From: ZC4RG30 sp035556135
Lineage (GTDB): Bacteria > Pseudomonadota > Gammaproteobacteria > Steroidobacterales > Steroidobacteraceae
Reading direction: 5' to 3'
DNA: 64,000 nucleotides
NCBI GenBank assembly: GCA_035556135.1
Contig: DATMFO010000003.1
Location: forward strand, 1 to 64,000
In this document: in pieces, positions 15,599 through 26,936 of the stretch
Numbering within the stretch: the stretch's first letter is position 1
Layout: each line of letters starts with the position of its first letter
Program-made: the position numbers and the translations under genes
The notes under the pieces: generated by a model
What the model was told of the DNA's origin: nothing
Seen by the model: the letters and a program-made list of their open reading frames with translations, nothing else
The model's database searches: none

Positions 15599-17125
15599 TC
15601 AGTCCTCGCGCGTCACGCGCAGCACTTCCTCGACCGTGGTGGTGCCGGCCAGGATCTTCGAGCGGCCGTCATCACGAATGGAGGGCGTGAGCGTGCGGGC
15701 GTAGCGCTCCATTTCGTGTTCGGCTGCGCCGTCGTGGATCATGGTGCGCAGGTGGTCATCCACCAGCACCAGCTCGTAGATGCCCATGCGGCCGCGGTAG
15801 CCGCCGGCATTGCCCGTCTCCTGGCCCGGACGCCAGATGGTGGGGGCCGGTGCGCCAGCCGGCACGTTCAGAAGCCGCCGCTCGTAGTCCGACGGCTCCA
15901 CCGGCACGCGCGTGGCCGGGTTCAGCACCCGCACCAGGCGCTGCGCCACCACGCCGATGAGGCTGGATGACAGCAGGAAGGGCTCGATGCCCATGTCGCG
16001 CAGGCGCGTGATGGCGCCCACGGCGGTGTTGGTGTGCAGGGTCGAAAGCACCAGGTGGCCGGTGAGGGAAGCCTGCACGGCGATCTGCGCCGTCTCCAGG
16101 TCGCGGATTTCGCCGACCATCACCACGTCAGGGTCCTGGCGCAGGATGGCGCGCAGGCCGCGCGCGAAGGTCATCTCCACCTTCGTGTTGACCTGCGTCT
16201 GGCCGATGCCGTCGATGTAGTACTCGATCGGATCCTCGACCGTCATGATGTTGCGGCTGTTGTCGTTGAGCCGCTCCAGCGCCGCATACAGCGTGGTGGT
16301 CTTGCCCGAGCCGGTGGGGCCGGTGACCAGGATGATGCCGTGGGGCTTGTGGATCAGCTCGTCGATCTGCGCCTGCGTGCGCGGGTCCATGCCGAGGCTG
16401 GTGAGGTCGAGCCGGCCGGCCTGCTTGTCCAGGATACGCATCACCACGCGCTCGCCGTGGCCGGCGGGAATGGTGGACACGCGCACGTCCACCGCGCGGC
16501 CGGCGATGCGCAGCGAGATGCGGCCGTCCTGCGGCAGGCGCTTCTCGGCGATGTCGAGCTTCGACATCACCTTGATGCGCGACACCACCAGCGGCGCCAC
16601 CACGCGCTTGGTGTGCAGCACCTCGCGCAGCACCCCGTCGATGCGCAGGCGCACCACCAGGCGGTTCTCGAAGGTCTCGATGTGGATGTCGGAGGCGTTG
16701 TCGCGGATGGCCTGGGAGAGCAGGGCGTTGATGAGGCGGATGATGGGCGCCTCGTCATCGCTCTCGAGCAGGTCGGCCTCTTCGGGCAGCTCCTGTGCCA
16801 GGTGTTCCAGGTCCGCGTTGTCGGTGAGTTCGCCGCCGGCCATGGCCAGCGAGCCGGCGCCGCTCTCATAGACCACGCGCAGCAGGGTGTCGAACTCTTC
16901 CTCGCTGACACGCTCGAGCTTCAGCGGCAGGCGCAGCATGCGCCGTGCTTCACCGATGGCAGCCGGATTGGCGTCGGGGCGCACCGCGCACAGCGCCGCA
17001 TCGGGCAGGCGCTCGCGCACCAGGATGCCGTGCCGGCGCGCGAAGGCGAAGGGCAGGTTGCGGCCGCCGGTGCTCTCCGGCAGTTCCGCCGCGGCGGGCG
17101 CCAGCACTCCGGCCTCGGCGCTCAC
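15599..17125 (-). CDS. gspE: GspE, type II secretion ATPase lacking the tetracysteine motif
   Basis: The protein is 508 aa, starting with GTG in a GTGA overlap with gspD. It has the GspE N-terminal domain, Walker A GPTGSGKTTT near residue 270, the Asp box and His box (LSTLHTNTAVGAITRL), and Walker B ending VMVGEIRDLETA. It powers pseudopilus assembly from the cytoplasmic face. In most GspE proteins the C-terminal region carries CxxC-x(n)-CxxC for zinc. Here the matching stretches read LNPATRVP and GQETGNAGGYRGR, with no cysteines. Confidence 0.95.
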   Translation of the reverse strand: MSAEAGVLAPAAAELPESTGGRNLPFAFARRHGILVRERLPDAALCAVRPDANPAAIGEARRMLRLPLKLERVSEEEFDTLLRVVYESGAGSLAMAGGELTDNADLEHLAQELPEEADLLESDDEAPIIRLINALLSQAIRDNASDIHIETFENRLVVRLRIDGVLREVLHTKRVVAPLVVSRIKVMSKLDIAEKRLPQDGRISLRIAGRAVDVRVSTIPAGHGERVVMRILDKQAGRLDLTSLGMDPRTQAQIDELIHKPHGIILVTGPTGSGKTTTLYAALERLNDNSRNIMTVEDPIEYYIDGIGQTQVNTKVEMTFARGLRAILRQDPDVVMVGEIRDLETAQIAVQASLTGHLVLSTLHTNTAVGAITRLRDMGIEPFLLSSSLIGVVAQRLVRVLNPATRVPVEPSDYERRLLNVPAGAPAPTIWRPGQETGNAGGYRGRMGIYELVLVDDHLRTMIHDGAAEHEMERYARTLTPSIRDDGRSKILAGTTTVEEVLRVTRED

Positions 17126-19191
17126 GGCACCGGGGAAGTCGTGGCGCCGCCGGCAGGCGCGGGCTGGATGGGATTGGCCGGCTGGTCCAGCTGCGGCAGC
17201 ACTGGCGAGCTCTCGCCGGGCAGCAGCGGGATCAGCTCGAACTTGCTGCCCTGCTCGATCTGCCGCTCGCGGATCAGGTTGTACTTGCTCTGCGTCTCCA
17301 CGTCTGCCTGCAGGCTGTCGAGCAGGATGCGCGGCCGGATGAACACCATCAGCATCTTCTGCTGCCGCTGGCCGCCGCGCACCTTGAACAGCTCGCCGAT
17401 CAGCGGGATGCGGCCCAGGAAGGGCACCCGCGTCTCGTTCTTGCGCTCGAAGTTGCGGATCATGCCGGCCAGCACGATGGTCTGGCCGTCATCCACGCGC
17501 ACCTTGGTGTCGAAGGAGCGCTTGTTGGTGATGGGACTGCCCGCGTCGCCGGTGGCGCCGCTGAGCTCGGAGCTCTCCAGCTGGATGTCCAGCGTCATCG
17601 CGCCGCCGTCGTTGATCTGCGGCGTGATGGTGAGCTTGGTGCCGATGTCCTGGCGGTCGATGTCCTGGGTGGGCGCGAAGAAGTTGCCGGCGCCGCCCTG
17701 GCCACCCTGGCCACCGCCGCCGCCAAACGAAGTAGTGAGGCCGGAGAGGAAGGGCACGGTCTGGCCGTCCTGGAACACCGACTCCTCGTTGTCGAGCGCC
17801 AGCAGCTTCGGCTCGGCAATCACGTTGCTCTCGCTGTCGGTGCGCAGGGCACGCAGCACCGCCGCCCAGCTGACGCCACTGTCACTGAGCCGGCCCAGGC
17901 CGAAGGTGCCCCCCAGTGGCACCGGCACGTTGCCCGAGACCAAAGAGGAAGGATTGGCCGCGATGGCCCCGAGGTCCACGATGCTGGCGCCGCCGGCCGG
18001 GGCGATGAACCCGCCGCCGGGAATGATCTTGCCGTCCTCGTTCTGGAACAGGCCCCAGTTCACGCCCAGGTCGGAGGCCTTGTCGGTGCTGACCTCGGCG
18101 ATGATGGCCTCGATGAATACCTGCGCGCGCGGCACGTCCAGCCGGCCGATGATGGCCTTGAGCTCGCGCATCATCTTCGGCGGTGCCGTGACGATGAGCG
18201 CGTTGGTGCTGGGCTCGGCCAGGATGGTGGTGCTGCGGTCGGTGGCGCTGCTGGAAACTGTCGGCGCCGGTGCCGCAGCACCGCCGCCGGCTGGCACACC
18301 GCCCGCCGCCGCGACGGCCTCGGCCTGCGCTATGCCGGTGGCGAATTCCTTCAGCAGTGGCGCCAGCGTCTCGGCATCGCCGAATTTCAGGTAGACCACT
18401 TCCGGCTCGCCGCCGCCCTGCGAGAGCGGGGTATCCAGGCTCGCCACCCAGGCGGCCACCTGCAGCCGGTGCGCAGGCTCGCCCAGCACAAGCACGCTGT
18501 TGGTGCGGGTATCGGCGGTGATGCGCGGGGCAATGCCGGCCGACGCATTGGCCTGCTGCTGGGTGCCGATGAGCTGCGTGAGCGTGCGCACCACGTCTGC
18601 CGCGGTGGCGTACTGCAGGGAGATGACGTCGAGCTCGCCGCCGCTGGTCTGGTCCACGCTCTCGATGATCTGCCGCATGCGCCGCACGTTGGCGGCGCGG
18701 TCGGTGATGATGATGGAGTTGGTGCCGGGCACGGCCTGCACCACGCCGTAGGAGGAGCGCAGCTGGTTGAGCACCGTGGCCACCTGCTGCGCGTTGATAT
18801 TCTTCACCGGGATCACGACGTGCACCAGCTCATCCGGACCGGTGGAGGCTGTGAGCTCGGAGCCGGGCAGGGTGCGCGCATTGGCCTCCTGCACGATCTT
18901 CATGGTGCGGTTGCCGGCCGGCAGCGCCACGAAGCCCTGTGTCTGCAGGATCGACAGGAAGGTGTCGTAGAACTGCTGCCCGGACATGGGGCGGCGGTTC
19001 GCCAAGGTGATCTTGCGCGTGGCGGCCGACGGATCAAGGATGAAGTTGATCCCCGTGGCCTCGGTGACGGCGTTGGCCACCACGGCGATGTCGGTGTTCT
19101 GGAAGTTCGGCGTAAGCGCCGCACCGGGCGGCGTCTGGGCCGAGGCCAGTCCGGCGCACAGCAGCGCCGCACACAACAGTTTTCGGATCAT
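17122..19191 (-). CDS. gspD: GspD, outer-membrane secretin of type II secretion
   Basis: The precursor is 689 aa with a signal peptide (MIRKLLCAALLCAGLASA). The N0-N3 domains follow: VTEATGINFILDP, then the repeated KNINAQQVATVLNQLRSSYG type. The secretin core carries VPFLSGLTTSF and VPFLGRIPLIGELF. A Gly-rich stretch (FGGGGGQGGQGG) lies in the core insert. The protein forms the multimeric outer-membrane exit channel. It ends with a short Pro/Ala-rich tail. The gene lies between gspC (3-base gap) and gspE (overlap). Confidence 0.96.
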   Translation of the reverse strand: MIRKLLCAALLCAGLASAQTPPGAALTPNFQNTDIAVVANAVTEATGINFILDPSAATRKITLANRRPMSGQQFYDTFLSILQTQGFVALPAGNRTMKIVQEANARTLPGSELTASTGPDELVHVVIPVKNINAQQVATVLNQLRSSYGVVQAVPGTNSIIITDRAANVRRMRQIIESVDQTSGGELDVISLQYATAADVVRTLTQLIGTQQQANASAGIAPRITADTRTNSVLVLGEPAHRLQVAAWVASLDTPLSQGGGEPEVVYLKFGDAETLAPLLKEFATGIAQAEAVAAAGGVPAGGGAAAPAPTVSSSATDRSTTILAEPSTNALIVTAPPKMMRELKAIIGRLDVPRAQVFIEAIIAEVSTDKASDLGVNWGLFQNEDGKIIPGGGFIAPAGGASIVDLGAIAANPSSLVSGNVPVPLGGTFGLGRLSDSGVSWAAVLRALRTDSESNVIAEPKLLALDNEESVFQDGQTVPFLSGLTTSFGGGGGQGGQGGAGNFFAPTQDIDRQDIGTKLTITPQINDGGAMTLDIQLESSELSGATGDAGSPITNKRSFDTKVRVDDGQTIVLAGMIRNFERKNETRVPFLGRIPLIGELFKVRGGQRQQKMLMVFIRPRILLDSLQADVETQSKYNLIRERQIEQGSKFELIPLLPGESSPVLPQLDQPANPIQPAPAGGATTSPVP

Positions 19192-19194
19192 CGG

Positions 19195-20175
19195 CTACCT
19201 CGCGCTGTCCGGGTCGGGTTCCGGGGGCGGAACCGGCGGATTGGACGCATCGGGGAATGCGCCGCTCATGTCTGGGGGTGGCGGGCCGGCCAGTTCCGGC
19301 TCCGGTGGGGCGGTGGCAATCTGCTCTGCCTCGTTGAGGATCTCTGCCAGGTTGAGCACGAGGTCGACCGGGGTGCCATTGCGCTCGACGGTGACCCTGG
19401 CCTCTGCAGCGGTGGAGAGCGAGTCGAAGATGTCGCGGCTGCGCGCCTCGTCGTTGAGCTGCACGCCGTTGACGGAGGTGACCAGGTCGCGGTTGCGCAG
19501 CCCCAGCTTGGCGAAGGCCGCGGCATTCGGGCCCGGTTCCACGCGGATGCCCTTCAGCTTGCCATCGGCGAACACCGGCGTGCGGTGCATGACCTGGCCG
19601 ATGAGGTTCGGATTGCTGCGGATGGCCTGCTCCACCCGGCCTATGGTCGCGGCCGTGTTGTTCACGGGCGGTGGCGGAGTGAAGGCCGCGCGGGCCACTT
19701 CCGGCAGGGGCAGCGCCTCGATGCTGCCGCCCCGGTCGATCAGGACGCGGTCCACGTGCACGGCATGCAGGCGCGCGCCACCGGGCAGGGAATCACCCAC
19801 CGCCTTCAGCTCGATGTTGTTGTTTGCCGTGCCGATCATGGCCAGGCCCTTCTTCTCGTCTGGCGCGGCGACCACGCCGGTGAGCACCAGCGACAGGGAA
19901 GTGGTGGGAACCCCGCCTCCGCCGGCCGCAGGGCTCTGGCCAAAGAGGTTGGCGCGCAGGATGGAGGGCACGTCGACCACATTGCGCACGGGGGCCGCCA
20001 CGGGGGAGGGGGGCAGCTCGTCATCTGACGCGGGGCCGGCCAGGTCGGCCACGAACAGGGCTGCTCGCAGGGCGATCAGCAGCACCAGCAGGTAGGCCAC
20101 GGCGTCGGGCAGGCGGGCGAGCATCTGGCTCGCCAGCTCGCCGTCGAGTCGCAGCGTTTGGGCGACGGTGGCCAT
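19195..20175 (-). CDS. gspC: GspC, type II secretion inner-membrane protein with PDZ domain
   Basis: The protein is 326 aa. One N-terminal membrane helix (about residues 26-46) is followed by a Pro-rich linker and the homology region (SLVLTGVVAAPDEKKGLAMI). A C-terminal PDZ-like domain follows (GIRVEPGPNAAAFAKLGLRNRDLVTSVNGVQLND, about 205-240). GspC couples the inner-membrane platform to the secretin GspD and helps select substrates. A Pro-rich tail of about 45 residues ends the protein. It is the first gene of the operon and diverges from clpS. Confidence 0.93.
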   Translation of the reverse strand: MATVAQTLRLDGELASQMLARLPDAVAYLLVLLIALRAALFVADLAGPASDDELPPSPVAAPVRNVVDVPSILRANLFGQSPAAGGGGVPTTSLSLVLTGVVAAPDEKKGLAMIGTANNNIELKAVGDSLPGGARLHAVHVDRVLIDRGGSIEALPLPEVARAAFTPPPPVNNTAATIGRVEQAIRSNPNLIGQVMHRTPVFADGKLKGIRVEPGPNAAAFAKLGLRNRDLVTSVNGVQLNDEARSRDIFDSLSTAAEARVTVERNGTPVDLVLNLAEILNEAEQIATAPPEPELAGPPPPDMSGAFPDASNPPVPPPEPDPDSAR

Positions 20176-20247
20176 GTATAGGGAGTATTATGATGTGCAG
20201 GCGATTGCGCTCTCAAGCAATCGTTTGTTAAACGTCAGTTAGCCGCC

Positions 20248-20577
20248 ATGAGCGCCGAACACGATCAGCCCGGGGAGCAAGGCCACACCAGCATACTGGT
20301 GGAGGAAGCCGCGCCCGAGGTGCGCAACCCGCCGCTTTACAGTGTGGTGTTGCTGAACGACGACTACACGCCGATGGAATTCGTCGTGGATGTACTGGAG
20401 CGTTTCTTCCGCATGGACCGCGAGAATGCCACCCGGGTGATGCTCGAGGTGCACATGAAGGGCAAGGGGATCTGCGGGGTCTTCACCTACGAGATCGCCG
20501 AGACCAAGGTTGCCCAGGTGGTGAGTTATTCGCGTGACAACCAGCATCCGCTGATGTGCACGCTGGAGCTGGCCTGA
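20248..20577 (+). CDS. clpS: ClpS, N-degron adaptor of ClpAP
   Basis: The protein is 109 aa. The core PPLYSVVLLNDDYTPMEFVVDVL contains the conserved Asn-Asp pair that binds the N-terminal residue of N-degron substrates, and MLEVHMKGKGICGVFTYEIAETK follows. ClpS delivers proteins with Leu, Phe, Trp or Tyr N-termini to ClpA. The aat gene at 23186, whose product adds Leu or Phe, is close by, so both ends of the pathway are encoded here. It lies 25 bases upstream of clpA. Confidence 0.96.
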   Translation: MSAEHDQPGEQGHTSILVEEAAPEVRNPPLYSVVLLNDDYTPMEFVVDVLERFFRMDRENATRVMLEVHMKGKGICGVFTYEIAETKVAQVVSYSRDNQHPLMCTLELA

Positions 20578-20602
20578 GGGAAAAGCCCTCGAGGAGTCGC
20601 CT

Positions 20603-22891
<2,289 letters not shown>

Positions 22892-22894
22892 GGT

Positions 22895-23113
<219 letters not shown>

Positions 23114-23117
23114 GCAC

Positions 23118-23165
23118 GCCCGGTTTTGCAGCTACAAGAGGCCGCGGATTCTGCATAAACCGGGC
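23118..23165 (-). repeat. inverted repeat between aat and infA
   Basis: GCCCGGTTTTGCAG (23118-23131) pairs with CTGCATAAACCGGGC (23151-23165) with one bulge, around a 19-base loop. The repeat directly precedes infA on its transcribed strand and lacks a T run. It may shape the infA leader or attenuate read-through from aat. Confidence 0.5.
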
Positions 23166-23185
23166 CAGCAAAGCAACGACGATGC

Positions 23186-23839
23186 TCAGGTGCCAAGGAA
23201 TTCAACGTACTGGGAGCGGGGAATGGGACGGCTGCCCAGCGAACGCAGGTGGGCCGAGGGCATCTGGCAGTCGATCAGTTCGATTCCCGCAGCCGGGCAC
23301 CAGTCCGCCAGCCAGGCCAGTGCCGCCTTGGAGGCATCGTCCCGGCGGCTGAACATCGATTCACCGCTGAATACGCGGCCGCTGCGCACGCCATACAGCC
23401 CTCCCACCAGCTCATCCCCGGCCCGGACTTCCACGCTGTGGGCGAGGCCGCGCTGGTGCAGTTGGAGGTACGCCGCCTGCATTTCCGGCGTGATCCAGGT
23501 GCCGCGGACGGCACGGGTGGCGGCGCAGGCGGCCACCACCCCGGCGAAATCGGTGTCGCGGGTGATGCGGAAGGCCTGCCTTCGCAAGGTGCGCGCCAGG
23601 CTGCGGGAGCGGTGCAGTTCGGCCGGGAACAACACCTCGCGGGGATCAGGTGACCACCACAGGATGGGTTCGCCTTCCGAGTACCAGGGGAAGATCCCCC
23701 GGGCGTAGGCAGCGGCCAGGCGATCGGGCGTCAGGTCGCCGCCCGCCGCCAGCAGGCCGGCCGGCTCGCGCAGCGCCTGCTCCACGGGCGGAAAGGCCTC
23801 CGGCGGATCGCCGGCCTGCAGCCATGCGATCCGCGTCAT
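23186..23839 (-). CDS. aat: leucyl/phenylalanyl-tRNA--protein transferase
   Basis: The protein is 217 aa. Diagnostic blocks are FPPVEQALREPAGLLAAGGDLTPDRLAAAYARGIFPWYSEGEPILWWSPDPR near the N-terminus, and GRVFSGESMFSRRDDASKAAL, then IDCQMPSAHLRSLG. The enzyme transfers Leu or Phe from tRNA to proteins with N-terminal Lys or Arg, creating N-degrons for ClpS-ClpAP. Its ATG overlaps the stop of the upstream COG3146 gene, so they are co-translated. Confidence 0.97.
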   Translation of the reverse strand: MTRIAWLQAGDPPEAFPPVEQALREPAGLLAAGGDLTPDRLAAAYARGIFPWYSEGEPILWWSPDPREVLFPAELHRSRSLARTLRRQAFRITRDTDFAGVVAACAATRAVRGTWITPEMQAAYLQLHQRGLAHSVEVRAGDELVGGLYGVRSGRVFSGESMFSRRDDASKAALAWLADWCPAAGIELIDCQMPSAHLRSLGSRPIPRSQYVEFLGT

Positions 23840-24969
23840 TGGCGGTGGAAGGGCGTGTGCCCCGCGGCGCTGTCGGCGTACTGCTCCACGGCCTGCTGCT
23901 CGCGCGCCAGGAAGTCGGCGATGGCCGCGCGGAAGCGCGCATCGGCGATGTAATGCGCCGACCAGGTGGGCGTGGGCTCGAATCCCCGCGCCAGCTTGTG
24001 CTCGCCCTGGGTGCCGGGCTCGAAGCGGGCGAGACCACGCTCGATGCAGTAGTCCACGCCCTGGTGGTAGCAGGTCTCGAAGTGCAGGCTGTGGAAATCC
24101 CCGGTTGCACCCCAGTAGCGGCCGAACAGCGCATCGCGGGAAGCCAGGAAGATGGCGGCAGCCACGGGCGTATCGCCGCGCATGGCCAGCTTCACCATCA
24201 GCGCCTCGCCGAGGCGGGCGGCAATCTCCTCGAAGCAGGCCTGGTTCAGGTACGGCGGATGGCCGTGCTGGTGGAAGGTGTTGCGGTGGGCCTCGAAGGC
24301 GAAACGCAGCTGCGCTGGCGTGATGTCGTGGCCGTGCAGGGTGAGGTAGGTGATGCCGTCTTCGGCCACGCGCCGTCGCTCGCGTCGCAGCTGCTTGCGC
24401 TTCTCCGAGCGCATGGTGGCGAGATAATCATCGAAGCTCTGGTAGCCGCGGTTCTGCCAGTGGAACTGCACATCGCTGCGCGTGAGCCAGCCTGCGCGCT
24501 CGAAGCTGGCGCGCTCGTCATCGCTGATGAACAGCGCGTGGGCGGAGGAATCCGCCTCCGGCCCGCAGCGGCCGGACAGCGCCGCAATCAACGCCTGTCG
24601 CAGCGGCTCGGCCGGCCGACCTGGCGCAGTGAGCAGCCGCGCGGCGTTCACCGGGGAGAAGGGCACGGCCACCACGCGTTTCGGGTAGTAGGACAGGCCG
24701 CGCCGCTCATAGGCCTGGGCCCAGCCGAAGTCGAACACGAATTCGCCCCACGAATGCGACTTGCGGTACACGGGCGTGGCGGCCTGCAACACGTCATCCT
24801 CGAACAGCGCCAGGTGCGTGGGCATCCAGCCCGTGCCGGGACCGACGCAGCCGCTGTGTTCCAGCGCGGCCAGGAACTCATGCCTCAGGAAGGGGCACTG
24901 CGCACCGTCCAGCCGGTTCCAGTCCGCGGCGGCAATGGCATCGATTCGGGAGAGTTCGCGGATTTCCAC
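23836..24969 (-). CDS. COG3146 / FemAB-like predicted N-acyltransferase
   Basis: The protein is 377 aa with a double-GNAT, FemAB-like fold. The N-terminal RLDGAQCPFLRHEFLAALEHSG and ATPVYRKSHSWGEFVFDFGWAQAY, the central DDYLATMRSEKRKQLRRERR and the C-terminal GATGDFHSLHFETCYHQGVDYCIERG are hallmarks of COG3146 (DUF482). The substrate is unknown. It shares a four-base overlap with aat, a peptidyl transferase using aminoacyl-tRNA, so a role in aminoacyl transfer is possible but unproven. Confidence 0.85.
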   Translation of the reverse strand: MEIRELSRIDAIAAADWNRLDGAQCPFLRHEFLAALEHSGCVGPGTGWMPTHLALFEDDVLQAATPVYRKSHSWGEFVFDFGWAQAYERRGLSYYPKRVVAVPFSPVNAARLLTAPGRPAEPLRQALIAALSGRCGPEADSSAHALFISDDERASFERAGWLTRSDVQFHWQNRGYQSFDDYLATMRSEKRKQLRRERRRVAEDGITYLTLHGHDITPAQLRFAFEAHRNTFHQHGHPPYLNQACFEEIAARLGEALMVKLAMRGDTPVAAAIFLASRDALFGRYWGATGDFHSLHFETCYHQGVDYCIERGLARFEPGTQGEHKLARGFEPTPTWSAHYIADARFRAAIADFLAREQQAVEQYADSAAGHTPFHRQ

Positions 24970-25042
24970 GCGGCAGGTCCGGTTCGCGGCAGGGATCGGG
25001 TGAACGTATCATCGCCGGGATTGGCAAGGATTGGGGGTTCAC

Positions 25043-26908
25043 ATGCTGGTGTACGAGAGGATTCCGGTGGCTGTGCGGCTGCGGGGCGTGGCGGTCGCGA
25101 CTGCGGCCACATTGGGCTGGCTGGTGGCTGCGGCGCCAGCATCGGCGCAGACCCAGAGCGACATCACCCATCCCTGCGACCGGGCCTGCCTCACCCGGTT
25201 CACGGATACCTGGCTTGAAGCCCTGGTGGCCAATGATCCTTCGCGGGTGCCGCTGGCGCCCGGCGCAAAGGTCACGCTCAACGACGATGTGGTGGGGCTC
25301 GACAAGGTGTTCTGGGCGCCAGCTGCTTCGGTGCAGGCCCGCATCGACATCGCCAATCCGCGCTGGGGCGACACCGGCACGCAGGCGGTGATCAACAACG
25401 CGGATGGATCGCAGTACCTGCATGTGTTCCGACTCAAGGTGAAGAACGGCCGCATCACCGAGGCCGAGGCCATGACGGTGCGCAATGTGGAGGAAGGCGG
25501 ACTGTGGGATCCCTCCACGCTGCAGAAGCCCAACCCGAACTTCCACATGCGCATCCGTCCGGCAGAGCAGGACTCGTACTACGACCTGGTCGCGGCGGCC
25601 GAGGGCTACTGGCGTGCCTTCAACACAAACGGCACGCCGGAATACCACCCGGCGGAGTTCTGGCCGGGCGTGGTGCGGCTGGAGAACGGCTTCCGCACCA
25701 CCGACGTGGCGGTGTTCGGCGGCACGCCCAAGACCGCAGCCGAGCAGTTCGACAGCGGTGCCCATGCCGGCCGCAACATCTGGGACATCCGCTACCCGGT
25801 GGTCGACGAGGAATACGGCGTGGTGATGAGCTTCGCCCGCTTCGGCATGAAGACCGGCGTCAGGCCGCAAACTCCCGCCCAGGGGAGCACGCGGCTGGTG
25901 GCGGAGTTCTTCGCCGTGCGCAAGGGCATCATCCACGACATCCAGGCCGTGATGGTGAACCGTGAGGAGGCGCTGCCCTCGGCGTGGAAGCCCGACTACG
26001 GCCCCACGCGTGGCGGCTGGGCGCCCATCGAGTGCAACCGTGCCTGCCTCACCGGCTTCATCGACAATTACTACAAGGCGCTGCTGGCCAACGATGCCCG
26101 GGCGCTGCCGCAGGCGGCCCGCGCGCGCGTCACGCTCAATGGAGATGAAATGCCGCTGGCGCGTGCCTTCTATCCGGAGGCGAAGGCCGTGCGCTGGCGC
26201 TTCGACGCCGTGAACGAGCGGCTGGGCGACACGGGCTCGCAGGTGGTCTTCACCAACGAGGATGGTTCCGAGACCATGGAAATCGTGCGCCTGAAAGTGG
26301 CGCGCGGGGCCATCGCAGAAATCGAGATCCTCCGCTGCCACAAGGGCTGTGCGGGGGATGCCTGGTGGGGCCCTGAACAGCTGGACAAGGAACCCTCCGA
26401 CTTCCTCAAACTGCCCATTCCGCCGGCCGAGCGCGATTCCTACTACCAGCTGGTGGCGGTCGCCGACGGCTATTTCCGCGCCTTCCAGACCAATGGCACG
26501 CCCGACTACCACCGCACCGACCTGCTGCCGGACACACGCCGTTTCGAGAACGGCGCGCACTTCACGGGCACGGTGCGCAACGGCAGCTACGCCACGGCCG
26601 CCAGCGGCTTTGACCGCGGGCAGTTCATCGGGCGCAACCTGTGGGATCGCCGCCATGCGGTGGTCGACGAGGAGCGCGGCATCGTGCTGACCATCCTGCG
26701 CTTCGGCAAGGTGGACGGCGTGCAGAACGCCTCGTCGGTGACTTCCTACGACCGCATTGTCGGGGAGTTCTTCAACGTGAAGTCCGGCAAGATCCAGGAA
26801 GTGCAGGCCGTGCTGGTGAACCGCAACGATTCGGAGCCCACGGGCTGGCCCACATCGTGGTTCGGGCCGGGCAAGGGTGGGTGGAAGAACCTGCCGACCG
26901 GTCAGTAG
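25043..26908 (+). CDS. secreted protein with two tandem DUF8021-like domains
   Basis: The precursor is 621 aa with a signal peptide ending APASAQ (about residue 36). Two homologous halves follow, about 43-325 and 336-620. Each opens with C-x-RACLT-x-F-x-D, continues with a LxANDxxxxPLA stretch and a DTG block, and contains YxQLVAxADGYxRAFxTNGTPxYH. Each ends with RNxWDxRxxVVDEExGxV and a VxAVMVNR stretch. The cysteines of the CxRAC motif could form a disulfide. The DUF8021 family has no established function; related folds are SnoaL/NTF2-like. The gene is monocistronic and diverges from the COG3146 gene. Confidence 0.78.
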   Translation: MLVYERIPVAVRLRGVAVATAATLGWLVAAAPASAQTQSDITHPCDRACLTRFTDTWLEALVANDPSRVPLAPGAKVTLNDDVVGLDKVFWAPAASVQARIDIANPRWGDTGTQAVINNADGSQYLHVFRLKVKNGRITEAEAMTVRNVEEGGLWDPSTLQKPNPNFHMRIRPAEQDSYYDLVAAAEGYWRAFNTNGTPEYHPAEFWPGVVRLENGFRTTDVAVFGGTPKTAAEQFDSGAHAGRNIWDIRYPVVDEEYGVVMSFARFGMKTGVRPQTPAQGSTRLVAEFFAVRKGIIHDIQAVMVNREEALPSAWKPDYGPTRGGWAPIECNRACLTGFIDNYYKALLANDARALPQAARARVTLNGDEMPLARAFYPEAKAVRWRFDAVNERLGDTGSQVVFTNEDGSETMEIVRLKVARGAIAEIEILRCHKGCAGDAWWGPEQLDKEPSDFLKLPIPPAERDSYYQLVAVADGYFRAFQTNGTPDYHRTDLLPDTRRFENGAHFTGTVRNGSYATAASGFDRGQFIGRNLWDRRHAVVDEERGIVLTILRFGKVDGVQNASSVTSYDRIVGEFFNVKSGKIQEVQAVLVNRNDSEPTGWPTSWFGPGKGGWKNLPTGQ

Positions 26909-26936
26909 GCCGGCAGGAAAAGGCCTCGCGGCGGGG

